Below are positions 1 to 5,915 of a stretch of 32,551 bases of DNA, piece after piece. The notes under the pieces were generated by a model, which worked only from the letters and a program-made list of their open reading frames with translations, was not told where the DNA came from and ran no database searches. Every line of letters starts with the position of its first letter. Within the stretch, counting starts at the first letter, position 1. Origin of the DNA: Bacteroidales bacterium. GTDB lineage: Bacteria > Bacteroidota > Bacteroidia > Bacteroidales > UBA932. A program made the position numbers and the translations under genes. Location of the stretch: positions 1 through 32,551 of the forward strand of contig JAFRPW010000002.1 in the NCBI GenBank assembly GCA_017428945.1, given 5' to 3'.

Positions 1-293
1 TCGGAATGGTCAATAACAATCCAGATGGCTCGATTGGCTTTGTCGGATAGATGGGAAGGCCATCCCTCCTTGTCCAGAATGCCGAATACAGTCGCTTGAT
101 TCAAAGAATCCACCCGTTCTATCTCTGTTGAATACTGCACAATCTCATCGGCTGACAGTGAAGACATTCTTTTGGTCCACTCACGTGCAGCCTGGTCATT
201 ATCGTACACATCTTCTAAGATGCGATTATATTGATTGCAGCTGGATAAAGCGGCTATGAAAAGAAAAAAAAGAATTCTACTATATCTAAGCAT
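1..293 (-). CDS. DUF6624-like lipoprotein, C-terminus cut by window edge
   Basis: This reading frame starts at an ATG at 293 and stays open to the left edge, giving 97 residues with the C-terminus outside the window. Residues 1-20 form a lipoprotein signal peptide: MLRYSR, then a hydrophobic stretch ending in the lipobox LSSC, with the lipidated Cys at about 20. The mature part ends in GWPSHLSDKANRAIWIVIDH, which resembles the GWP...A...IIQH core of the DUF6624 family as I remember it. DUF6624 proteins are secreted or lipid-anchored and have no known biochemical role. It is the last gene of the minus-strand series and is separated from the next gene by a copy of the 218-bp structured repeat. 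The gene is very likely real; the family assignment is moderate because only the first half is visible. Confidence 0.7.
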   Translation of the reverse strand, partial: MLRYSRILFFLFIAALSSCNQYNRILEDVYDNDQAAREWTKRMSSLSADEIVQYSTEIERVDSLNQATVFGILDKEGWPSHLSDKANRAIWIVIDHS

Positions 294-361
294 TGTAATG
301 TTAAATCTCGATTTCACGGTGTAAAAATACTCATTTTCTGCGACTTCCTCAAACTGGCCTG

Positions 362-579
362 TCGCTCCAGTCGGGTTGTCAGCAAGCTGCCAACCCCACT
401 TCCGCTCCGTCGGCGCCTGAGACCTTCACGTCGGCAGAGCCGCCGCGAAAGTCTCACGGCTCCACAGACTCCGTCATTTGTGCCGTCCGGACTGCGTCCT
501 CCCGTCCCAAACGCCGGAGACTGTTCCACCGCCGCGCCTCACACCGCCCGTCAGTCGGACAAGCCCGCCTGACCGGCTA
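362..579 (-). repeat. 218-bp structured repeat, copy A
   Basis: This copy aligns without any gap to 3299-3516 at a constant offset of 2937. Positions 411-579 differ from copy B at about 14 of 169 sites by my count. Positions 362-410 are mostly diverged but keep a hairpin in the same place: arms 373-383 and 386-396 with one mismatch and an AA loop. Other stems are GAGAC/GTCTC (419-423 with 451-455) and a right-hand hairpin at 550-573, again with an AA loop. The right end supplies the TAG stop of the adjoining membrane-protein gene. I see no credible coding capacity. It could be a non-coding RNA, a non-autonomous mobile element or a bacterial interspersed repeat. The strand shown follows the neighbouring genes and is a guess. 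Confidence 0.75.
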
Positions 580-996
580 ATCTTTGAGATACTTATACCA
601 CTTGATAAGAAATCGGATTCCTGCGGATAACAAGCCAGGACCGAGTCCCAAATAGAACCATGCAAAGAACGGTTCCGGAATACCGGGAATGTACTTGAGC
701 GTGATGCCCAGGGTAATCATGAAGGCAATGATGAGATATCCCTTCAGGCTGAACGTCTTATAGATGGGCTCTTTCGGCCCGGGCAGGGAATGAATCCGTT
801 CCGAGTACTTTCTCACTATGCCTGTGAACATCATATAGAAGCCCGCAAACACCAGTACGGACAGCGGAATCATCCACCACAGTTTCTCGCAGGTGTTGTA
901 ATGTAATGGCTGATACCGGTTATCGAAATCTTCGTTCCGATAGCCGTCCACATCAGGCCATTGATGGCCAGAAGGTGTATCTTCCGAACTTTGCAC
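577..996 (-). CDS. Hypothetical membrane protein
   Basis: The product has 139 residues and I do not recognise a family. The N-terminal 38 residues are polar and acidic. Three hydrophobic segments then follow at about 43-62 (WMIPLSVLVFAGFYMMFTGI), 84-101 and 108-128, so the protein probably spans the inner membrane three times with a basic C-terminal tail (KWYKYLKD). It is the last gene of the block that starts with the TM nitroreductase and lies 4 bp after the GNAT stop codon, so it is probably co-transcribed with it. Its stop codon falls in the last bases of structured repeat copy A, so the repeat may have trimmed or replaced the original 3' end. The function is unknown. Confidence 0.65.
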   Translation of the reverse strand: MQSSEDTPSGHQWPDVDGYRNEDFDNRYQPLHYNTCEKLWWMIPLSVLVFAGFYMMFTGIVRKYSERIHSLPGPKEPIYKTFSLKGYLIIAFMITLGITLKYIPGIPEPFFAWFYLGLGPGLLSAGIRFLIKWYKYLKD

Positions 997-1000
997 ATAT

Positions 1001-1525
1001 CTATAGCGCGTAATCCAGTCGCATAATTTTCACCGGCCGCTCACCACCACGGTAAAGGTGGCTGCACCAATTGATGTCACCGGTGTCGCGGAAACCGCAC
1101 TTTTCCATAACCCGGCCGGATGCGGGGTTATCTACAAAATAGTCGCTCCAGAGGGTCTGGAAGCCCTTTTTGTTGAAGCACCAGTCTATCATAGCCCGGA
1201 GAGCTTCCGTGCACAGCCCCTCGTTCCAATAGGGTTTGGCTATCCAGTAACCAAGTTCCGCATCGTTCTCTCCTATGGGGATGTTGCTTTCGCCATATGC
1301 ATAGTATCCCATACATCCGATAGGCTCGCCGGTCTCTTTCAACACCAGCGCCCAAGTGTGTCCGTTGGAGAAGATGTCACGGATAATCTTCCGGCTTTCC
1401 TCCACCGACTGGTGCGCCGGCCATCCGGCACGCGGCCCTACGTCCGGGTCCGAGGCATATTTGAACAGCGCCTCGGCATCAGAATCAGCCCACGGGCGGA
1501 AAAGGAGTCTAAGGGTTTGAATCAT
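1001..1525 (-). CDS. GNAT family N-acetyltransferase (RimJ/RimL-like)
   Basis: This 174-residue protein has the plan of the Acetyltransf_3 (RimJ/RimL type) GNAT fold, which transfers acetyl from acetyl-CoA to an amine. RLLFRPW at the N-terminus is the usual beta-1 of the family. GEPIGCMGYY (about 67-76) is beta-4. AELGYWIAKPYWNEGLCTEA (about 89-108) leads into the acetyl-CoA pyrophosphate-binding region, and NPASGRVMEKCGF (about 132-144) is the conserved C-terminal motif. The substrate cannot be told. The start overlaps the upstream hydrolase stop by ATGA (1522-1525), which indicates translational coupling. A decayed paralogue of this gene lies at 21728-21906, so this family has been duplicated or moved within the chromosome. 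Confidence 0.88.
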   Translation of the reverse strand: MIQTLRLLFRPWADSDAEALFKYASDPDVGPRAGWPAHQSVEESRKIIRDIFSNGHTWALVLKETGEPIGCMGYYAYGESNIPIGENDAELGYWIAKPYWNEGLCTEALRAMIDWCFNKKGFQTLWSDYFVDNPASGRVMEKCGFRDTGDINWCSHLYRGGERPVKIMRLDYAL

Positions 1526-2256
1526 ATCATTCCACTTATCCGTTTCGCCACCTCATCAGGATGGTCCACCAGGAGTTGTCCGTGATTCATTCTCGGGAAG
1601 ACCTCGACTTGGATGCCGGGATTGATTCTCTTCAGATGCTCCACCTGCGGCTTGGCCACGAAGGCTTCCTTCGACCCGTGCCAGAAATGGATGTCGGCGC
1701 CGTGGATGGACTCCAGTTTGTTGGTATAGACGGACTTGTACCCGTCCAGGACGGCACGCCCGCCGCCGAATGGATAGACCTTCCGGCATTCATCCAGCAA
1801 CACATCGAAGTAGTGGGAATGGAACACCCAACGCCAGAATCCCGTCCAGTGGACACAGGTCCAGACGTTGAAGCACTGGTAATAGCGCAGCGGCCCCACC
1901 AGCCATCTCGGCAGGGGCAGCAGCGGCGCGGCATCCAGGATGGCGTAATCGATGGTCACTTCATCGCGCTCCAGCACACGGGATAGAATCTTTCCGCCCA
2001 GCGAAAGGCCGTAGGCACAGTCCAGATTGCCACCGAGCTGCTCTTGGACATAAGTGATTACCTGCGCCGCCTGGTCATCGATAGAAGTAAACTTCGTATG
2101 TTTCTCCAGCGTAAATCCGTCCATCTGAACGGCAATGATCCGGAACTTGTTCTTCAGCAAGTCAATCAGCGGCAGGAATATCTCATACGATACCCCCAGT
2201 CCCGGAATGAGCAGTAACGTCGGCGCGCCTTCTTTGCCAAATACCTTGAAGTCCAT
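1522..2256 (-). CDS. Alpha/beta hydrolase
   Basis: The product has 244 residues and belongs to the alpha/beta-hydrolase fold. TLLLIPGLG (about 13-21) gives the oxyanion-hole strand and turn. GLSLGG (83-88) is the nucleophile elbow with Ser85. MNHGQLL near the C-terminus (about residue 224) carries the likely catalytic His. The acidic residue is not obvious: WHGSKEAF sits where the Asp or Glu usually lies. There is no signal peptide, so the enzyme is cytoplasmic. It resembles carboxylesterases and lysophospholipase-like enzymes, but the substrate is unknown. It starts 7 bp after ybjQ and overlaps the GNAT gene by 4 bp, in a compact operon. Confidence 0.85.
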   Translation of the reverse strand: MDFKVFGKEGAPTLLLIPGLGVSYEIFLPLIDLLKNKFRIIAVQMDGFTLEKHTKFTSIDDQAAQVITYVQEQLGGNLDCAYGLSLGGKILSRVLERDEVTIDYAILDAAPLLPLPRWLVGPLRYYQCFNVWTCVHWTGFWRWVFHSHYFDVLLDECRKVYPFGGGRAVLDGYKSVYTNKLESIHGADIHFWHGSKEAFVAKPQVEHLKRINPGIQVEVFPRMNHGQLLVDHPDEVAKRISGMI

Positions 2257-2263
2257 TATTGCT

Positions 2264-2584
2264 TTAAGCCAGTTTTACGGCTGTCCCGGAGGCGGTGACC
2301 ATGAGCATTCCGCCATTCTCTCCCAGAACCTCATAATCAATGTCAATGCCGACCACTGCATCGGCTCCTTTCTGGCGGGCGCGTTCTTCCATTTCCTGCA
2401 TAGCCTGGGTGCGAGCGGTAATCAGTTCCTCTTCGTAAGAGCCACTGCGGCCGCCGATAATGTTGCGGATGCTGGCAGCAAAGTCACGGATGAAGTTCAC
2501 GCCGGAGATGACCTCTCCGAAAACGACGCCTTTATACTCGGCGATAGTCCGACCTTCGATGGTCGGGGTGGTAGTAAGTATCAT
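2264..2584 (-). CDS. YbjQ family (UPF0145) protein
   Basis: The 106-residue protein closely follows the YbjQ/UPF0145 pattern: [12 protein letters not shown] at the N-terminus, then [20 protein letters not shown], then [13 protein letters not shown] and [11 protein letters not shown] at the C-terminus. The family is a small conserved heavy-metal-binding-like domain (DUF74) that forms pentamers; no enzymatic role is established. I chose the ATG at 2584 because it overlaps the nitroreductase stop as ATGA and matches the family N-terminus. An ATG three codons upstream (2593) would lie inside the nitroreductase gene. It is probably translated from the same mRNA as its neighbours. Confidence 0.9.
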   Translation of the reverse strand: MILTTTPTIEGRTIAEYKGVVFGEVISGVNFIRDFAASIRNIIGGRSGSYEEELITARTQAMQEMEERARQKGADAVVGIDIDYEVLGENGGMLMVTASGTAVKLA

Positions 2585-3261
2585 ATTTTCCATGTAAAGT
2601 TTTCTTTTCCGGCGCCAATCTCGAAGTGGTATTTCGCAATACCAAGGTCAATGCGGGTGTAGCCCCAAGGAGAGAAGAAGGTCTTGGTTTCCACTACATT
2701 GCTTGGATGCAGGATGAACTTGAATTTCTGCTGATTAACGGCCGTGGGGGCCAGTAGGGCCGCTTCCATACCTTTCCTGAACCACTCTGGCGGAAGACCA
2801 TCCGACTCGTAGAAACGTTCCATCGGCTTCTGGGGATGCTGCACGCCGGGAATTGTCCCGTAACCAAGGGCGATAAGGCAATGGACGATATCGCCCTCTC
2901 GGAGCGTGAAAGTCCCGGGAATCTTCTTGTAGGTGAGACCGGCCCAGCAGGTGTTCAGACCAAGCGACTGAGCCAGGATGACGAGTTCCTCTCCGTAATA
3001 GCCGACCTTTTCTTCCCATTCCTTGCCCTTGGGAGCCGCTACCACAAGATAATTCTTTACGCCGGAGAACTGTCCGTAGGTGGTGATGAACAGGCCGTTG
3101 AAAGCTTTGGGCTCATCCAGGACCAATTGGATGTTAAGTCCGTTGTCTTGGTTGATGCGCTCGATGGCAGCCCGGAGCGTAGCCGCCTTGGCCGTCTCAA
3201 TTGGTTTGTTCAGATATGTCCGCACGGAATGCCGTGCCTTGATTGCTTCTATGAGTTCCAT
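2581..3261 (-). CDS. Putative TM nitroreductase family protein
   Basis: This is a 226-residue flavin-dependent nitroreductase-fold protein of the 'TM nitroreductase' type. The N-terminus [20 protein letters not shown] is the usual FMN-binding Arg-His-Ser-Val-Arg start. [20 protein letters not shown] and [16 protein letters not shown] are the family core, and [10 protein letters not shown] resembles the second FMN-contacting segment. The enzyme probably reduces a small electrophile with NAD(P)H, but the substrate is unknown. I placed the start at 3261. A -7 box TATCTTTG lies at 3288-3281, so transcription should begin only about 13-15 nt before this ATG; an in-frame ATG at 3279 would fall at or before the transcription start. 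It is the first gene of the five-gene block. Confidence 0.87.
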   Translation of the reverse strand: MELIEAIKARHSVRTYLNKPIETAKAATLRAAIERINQDNGLNIQLVLDEPKAFNGLFITTYGQFSGVKNYLVVAAPKGKEWEEKVGYYGEELVILAQSLGLNTCWAGLTYKKIPGTFTLREGDIVHCLIALGYGTIPGVQHPQKPMERFYESDGLPPEWFRKGMEAALLAPTAVNQQKFKFILHPSNVVETKTFFSPWGYTRIDLGIAKYHFEIGAGKENFTWKI

Positions 3262-3280
3262 TGTCAATTCATTCTCCATA

Positions 3281-3288
3281 CAAAGATA
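3281..3288 (-). promoter_or_regulatory. -7 box of the nitroreductase operon
   Basis: TATCTTTG on the minus strand matches the Bacteroidota -7 consensus TAnnTTTG. It lies 20 bp before the chosen nitroreductase ATG and just outside the end of structured repeat copy B. The -33 region would fall inside the repeat, and I see no good TTTG there. Confidence 0.65.
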
Positions 3289-3298
3289 ACCAAAATCC

Positions 3299-3516
3299 CC
3301 GCTCCGACCAAGCGCACGGCAAAGCCGCACGCTTCGTCTCCGCTTATCGGCGCTTGAGACCTTCACGTCGGCGGAGCCGCCGCTAAAGTCTCCCGGTTCC
3401 ACAGACTCCGTCATTTGGGCCGTCCGGACTGCGTCCTCCCGTCCCAAACGCCGGAGACAGTTCCGCCGCCGCGCCTCTTGCCGCCCGTCAGTCGGGTAAA
3501 CCCGCCTGACCGGCTA
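3299..3516 (-). repeat. 218-bp structured repeat, copy B
   Basis: This is the partner of 362-579 at a constant offset of 2937 with no indels. Its left hairpin (arms 3311-3320 and 3324-3333, loop AAA) has an almost unrelated sequence to the matching hairpin of copy A but the same position and shape. Its right hairpin (3487-3510, loop AA) is better paired than in copy A, and one pair shows a compensatory change (C560-G563 in A, T3497-A3500 in B). A GC-rich inverted repeat, CGGCGG then CCGCCG, lies inside the GAGAC/GTCTC stem (3356-3360 with 3388-3392). It fills the gap between the pgeF stop and the nitroreductase promoter, so it may overlap the upstream promoter region of that operon. Confidence 0.75.
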
Positions 3517-3534
3517 TCCACGCGACAAAAATGA

Positions 3535-4230
3535 CTAAACCAGTTTGATGGAATTGATGATTCTTCCACACTGTACCCCCTCACGCCGGGCAGAGAAGTA
3601 GGCCTCAGTGGTATAGGTGTCTATCCCGCAGACCTGAATGTTTTCCGCATGGACTCCTGCCTGCTCCAGTAGCCAGCGGTTTGCATTGAAAAGGTCGATA
3701 TGATGGCCTCCCGACATGGGGGTTCCATCGCCTGGGCCATGGAAGGACCAGATGTTATCCATAGGAAAGTCGGTTTCCTTGAACTGCGTAGCCACCTCTT
3801 CGCCCACCTGGAAACTGTCCGGACCGATGCCTGGACCGATCACCGCTTTCATATCGGCGGGGTTGCACTTGAAGACTTGCGTCATCGCGGCGATAGCGCC
3901 TTGAACGATATGCAGCACGGTTCCTTTCCAGCCAGCATGGACTGCGGCTACGACGCGCTTTACCGTGTCATAGAGGAGAATGGGGACACAATCGGCCGTC
4001 CTCACGCCGATGGCTACTCCGGGGAGATTGGTGATGAAGGCATCGTATCCTTCCAGCTCCTCCCGCATCATGCCTGACCGTTTGATAATGGCCGCACGAC
4101 TGCCGTGGACCTGGTGGCCCTGCGTCACCTCATAGGGAAGGACGGCATCACGCTGCGTGGAAAACGCTTCCACGCCATCGCCCAGGTCATATTTCAGCAG
4201 CTCGTCGAACATGACTTCAAATTTAGTCAT
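3535..4230 (-). CDS. pgeF: Peptidoglycan editing factor PgeF (laccase-domain)
   Basis: The product belongs to the YfiH/PgeF Cu-oxidase_4 family, a cytoplasmic enzyme known to remove wrongly incorporated serine from UDP-MurNAc peptide precursors and able to oxidise polyphenols in vitro. The zinc or copper site is visible as HQVHG, RTADCVP (Cys ligand) and HAGWKGT (His ligand), followed by GPGIGPDSFQVG and CGIDTYT. From the ATG at 4230 it has 231 residues, shorter than many family members; the segment between AFSTQRD and the HQVHG motif lacks the usual glycine/asparagine-rich insertion. An upstream in-frame ATG (4284) would put a 10/11-bp DNA repeat array into the coding sequence, so I preferred 4230. 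It appears to be the chromosomal gene flanking the mobilizable element. Confidence 0.87.
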   Translation of the reverse strand: MTKFEVMFDELLKYDLGDGVEAFSTQRDAVLPYEVTQGHQVHGSRAAIIKRSGMMREELEGYDAFITNLPGVAIGVRTADCVPILLYDTVKRVVAAVHAGWKGTVLHIVQGAIAAMTQVFKCNPADMKAVIGPGIGPDSFQVGEEVATQFKETDFPMDNIWSFHGPGDGTPMSGGHHIDLFNANRWLLEQAGVHAENIQVCGIDTYTTEAYFSARREGVQCGRIINSIKLV

Positions 4231-4235
4231 TTTCC

Positions 4236-4305
4236 CCGACATGCCCTCGACATTTTTCGGCAGGGAATCGACATATTTCCGCATTTCATCGACATTCTAT
4301 CGACA
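4236..4305 (-). repeat. Seven-unit 10/11-bp direct-repeat array (operator or iteron-like)
   Basis: On the minus strand seven short units follow one another, consensus WTGTCGANNNN. The plus-strand TCGACA-like cores start at 4236, 4247, 4257, 4268, 4278, 4289 and 4300, spaced 11, 10, 11, 10, 11 and 11 bp. Four cores are exact TCGACA; the others are CCGACA, TCGGCA and TCCGCA. The spacing keeps every core on one face of the helix but is not a multiple of three, so this is a DNA-level signal and not a peptide repeat. It fills the gap between the ribbon-helix-helix gene stop and the pgeF start almost exactly. Confidence 0.7.
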
Positions 4306-4310
4306 AGAAT

Positions 4311-4622
4311 CTAACTTCGCTCGGCAAATTTCTTCGCTTTAGGGTACTTGGTGTCGATAAGATGCTCAATTGCCTCGGTGATGACATCGCCGAGGGAGGG
4401 GGCATCCTCCAGCCCTTCCGAGTCCAGCCAGATTCCCAGCAGGCGGATCTTGCGCTGAATCTCTTTGGGAATCCAGACGGCCGCCCGCTCCTGCGGGACA
4501 TCCTTTTTCTTTCTCACCTTCTTTGGCGCTGGGGACACCTCGGCCACCGGCTTGTCTCTCTCATCTTGATGCAACTTGGGGCGCTGTCGCAGCTGCTCCC
4601 GGAATTCGTCCAACTGTGTCAT
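4311..4622 (-). CDS. Ribbon-helix-helix-like DNA-binding protein (DUF3408-like)
   Basis: The product has 103 residues. The first half is charged and Lys/Pro-rich (SPAPKKVRKKKD at about 31-42). The second half, starting VWIPKEIQRKIRLLGIWL and ending ITEAIEHLID, has the strand-helix-helix pattern of ribbon-helix-helix proteins and resembles the C-terminal region of DUF3408 proteins carried by Bacteroides mobile elements. Such proteins act as partition, relaxosome or operon-autoregulatory factors. It is flanked by two repeat arrays, CTTGAT motifs on its promoter side (4637-4816) and TGTCGA motifs after its stop (4236-4305), which makes DNA binding at one of them likely. It marks the left end of the mobilizable element. 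The exact function is unproven. Confidence 0.7.
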   Translation of the reverse strand: MTQLDEFREQLRQRPKLHQDERDKPVAEVSPAPKKVRKKKDVPQERAAVWIPKEIQRKIRLLGIWLDSEGLEDAPSLGDVITEAIEHLIDTKYPKAKKFAERS

Positions 4623-4636
4623 ATCGATATAATGTT

Positions 4637-4816
4637 TACTTGGTGACTTGATTACTTGATATCATGGTATCTTCTCACATTATCATCATTTCATCACGTC
4701 ATCTTGATATCAATGTATCATTTAGCCATTGTTTCAACCTATCAAGCTATCAAGATGACAAGCTATCTTCTATCCTTTCTATCAAGATACATCCTTACAT
4801 TGATGCATTGATATCA
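4637..4816. repeat. CTTGAT/ATCAAG repeat cluster in AT-rich region
   Basis: This AT-rich stretch has three tandem 8-bp units (TACTTGGT, GACTTGAT, TACTTGAT at 4637-4660), two copies of the near-palindrome CTTGATATCA (4655-4664 and 4703-4712) and three TATCAAG copies (4740-4746, 4748-4754, 4780-4786). The looser ATTGATATCA is at 4807-4816. The exact hexamer CTTGAT or its complement occurs at least six times in 180 bp. It lies between the divergent ribbon-helix-helix and mob genes, the expected place for an operator, a centromere-like site or an iteron-type origin. I see no coding sequence in 4640-5090. Confidence 0.6.
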
Positions 4817-4866
4817 GAAAAGTCCGCCACAAATGTATATGTTTTGTCTTACTTTGTCAAATCGTA

Positions 4867-4898
4867 TTTGTCAATTTGCCACAAAATGCCTATGTTTG
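4867..4898 (+). promoter_or_regulatory. Promoter of the mobilization operon
   Basis: The -7 box TATGTTTG at 4891-4898 fits TAnnTTTG. A TTTG lies at 4867-4870, 20 bp upstream, as the -33 element. Transcription should start near 4903-4906, leaving a leader of about 190 nt that contains the nested inverted repeats at 4924-5053 before the first mob gene. Confidence 0.6.
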
Positions 4899-4923
4899 CA
4901 GCGCGACTTATAAAGGAGCGGTG

Positions 4924-5053
4924 AATCTGGACGTTAGTCCAGATTGCGAGATGGGCGTTCGTGTCACGAACGCAGACCCCTGCGGGGCCATCTCGCGCGC
5001 CTACGGCGGGCGTTGCAGGCTCCGAAGTCGCCTGCTTTCGGGCCTGAGGCCCG
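4924..5053 (+). other. Structured leader / candidate oriT with nested inverted repeats
   Basis: Five hairpins lie in 130 bp. AATCTGGAC and GTCCAGATT (4924-4932, 4937-4945) are perfect 9-bp arms. GCGAGATGG (4946-4954) pairs with CCATCTCGC (4988-4996) and encloses two further hairpins: GCGTTCGTG with CACGAACGC (4955-4973, 1-bp centre) and CCCC-TGC-GGGG (4977-4987). Together they form a three-way junction. Downstream are GCAGGC/GCCTGC (5015-5035) and CGGGCC/GGCCCG (5039-5053). Mobilizable Bacteroides elements usually carry oriT just upstream of the mob genes, so this is the best oriT candidate. As it lies after the promoter, it may also act as RNA. Confidence 0.55.
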
Positions 5054-5094
5054 TCTGGGCAGTGGAGACAGTGTTTAATGTAGAGTTTGGTATT

Positions 5095-5547
5095 GTGAGA
5101 GAGATTAGAAAACACTATGTCAATGTGCGTTTCTCGGAGAAAGAGTTCGAGAAGCTGAATACCCAGATGCATCTTTCCGGGTATAACAACCGTTCAAGGT
5201 ACATCCGTGACGCGCTGCTTTCTACGCGCGTCCGCAAGCGCAGGAACCTTAGTCTGAATGAGGCAAACGTGGCGAAGCAGATCGAGCTGCTCCGCCTGGA
5301 TCTCAAGCGCATCGGCGTGAACTACAACCAGCGCGTAAAGACGCTCAACCGCCTTGCGCTCGTGCGCGACAGGCACGGGAACGTCATTATCAATGCGCGG
5401 GACATCGAGCACGACATGACCGAGATGAAGGAGATGATGACCGAAATGGTCAGGACCTTTTCGGTCATCCGGGAGGAGGTGACCGGCTGCGCCGGTGAAG
5501 AAGGAGATGAGAAAGAAAGTGAGGATGATGAGTCCTCCTATGTATAA
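5095..5547 (+). CDS. Mobilization accessory protein (MobA/MobC-like)
   Basis: The likely product is about 150 residues with an N-terminal ribbon-helix-helix segment (HYVNVRFSEKEFEKL, then NNRSRYIRDALL), a central helical part that includes LDLKRIGVNYNQRVKTLNRL, and a long helix with an acidic tail. The conserved 'RIGVNYNQ' region is typical of bacterial mobilization proteins that bind oriT and help the relaxase form the relaxosome. There is no in-frame ATG near the start of the homology; I chose the GTG at 5095. GTG codons at 5071 and 5062 are alternatives. The frame is open further upstream, but only through the hairpin-rich leader. It is followed 22 bp later by the SSB gene and then the relaxase. 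Confidence 0.78.
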   Translation: MREIRKHYVNVRFSEKEFEKLNTQMHLSGYNNRSRYIRDALLSTRVRKRRNLSLNEANVAKQIELLRLDLKRIGVNYNQRVKTLNRLALVRDRHGNVIINARDIEHDMTEMKEMMTEMVRTFSVIREEVTGCAGEEGDEKESEDDESSYV

Positions 5548-5569
5548 CCATTTTTAACCCAAACGCATT

Positions 5570-5875
5570 ATGCAAACCATTTTGATTTCGGGGAACCTCG
5601 CCAAGGATTGCGAGGTGATCCAAGGGAAGGAAGGGGCCGAGATGCTCCGTTTCGACGTGGCCGTGAAAGACGGCCGGGACAAGGAAGAAAAGCCGACGTA
5701 CTACACATGCCGGATGAAGAAGACCGGCATCGCCGAGTACCTGAAGAAGGGACGCTTCGTGTCCATCCTCGGGAACCTCAAGGTGAATGTGGTGGAGAAG
5801 GAAGGCAAGACCTATGTGAACCTGGACGTCTGGGTGGGCAGCCTGGACCTGGCACCGCTCCCCAAGGAGAGCTGA
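5570..5875 (+). CDS. ssb: Single-stranded DNA-binding protein, short form
   Basis: The 101-residue protein is an OB-fold SSB. MQTILISGNLAKDCEV is the usual beta-1, FDVAVKDGRD the next strand and loop, and KGRFVSILGNLKV the conserved core. It stops shortly after the OB fold (LDLAPLPKES) and lacks the long flexible C-terminal tail with the acidic tip of housekeeping SSB. Short SSBs of this kind are common on Bacteroidota mobile elements, where they probably protect the transferred single strand. It lies between the mob accessory gene and the relaxase in one operon. Confidence 0.88.
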   Translation: MQTILISGNLAKDCEVIQGKEGAEMLRFDVAVKDGRDKEEKPTYYTCRMKKTGIAEYLKKGRFVSILGNLKVNVVEKEGKTYVNLDVWVGSLDLAPLPKES

Positions 5876-5915
5876 CTGATTCGGATTTACTCTGTTGACC
5901 TGAACTGTTTATGAC

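Noticed and set aside
314-529. Small minus-strand open frame, Arg/Gly-rich
   Set aside because: It lies within structured repeat copy A and its composition reflects the GC-rich hairpins; the equivalent frame in copy B differs and joins the nitroreductase frame only by chance.
580-3298. Five-gene block as an integron cassette array
   Set aside because: The repeats flank the whole block and not each gene, no integron integrase is visible, and attC-type R/L boxes are not recognisable.
3262-3447. N-terminal extension of the nitroreductase frame through repeat copy B
   Set aside because: The -7 box at 3281-3288 and the family N-terminus [14 protein letters not shown] place the start at 3261; the extension is repeat sequence.
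4664-4924. Open frame beginning MVSSHIIII in the AT-rich region
   Set aside because: It is composed of the CTTGAT/ATCAAG repeats, has no family features and overlaps the mob promoter.
4876-5094. Upstream extension of the MobA-like gene
   Set aside because: The frame is open by chance through the nested inverted repeats; the resulting peptide has no similarity to mobilization proteins, which begin at about 5095.
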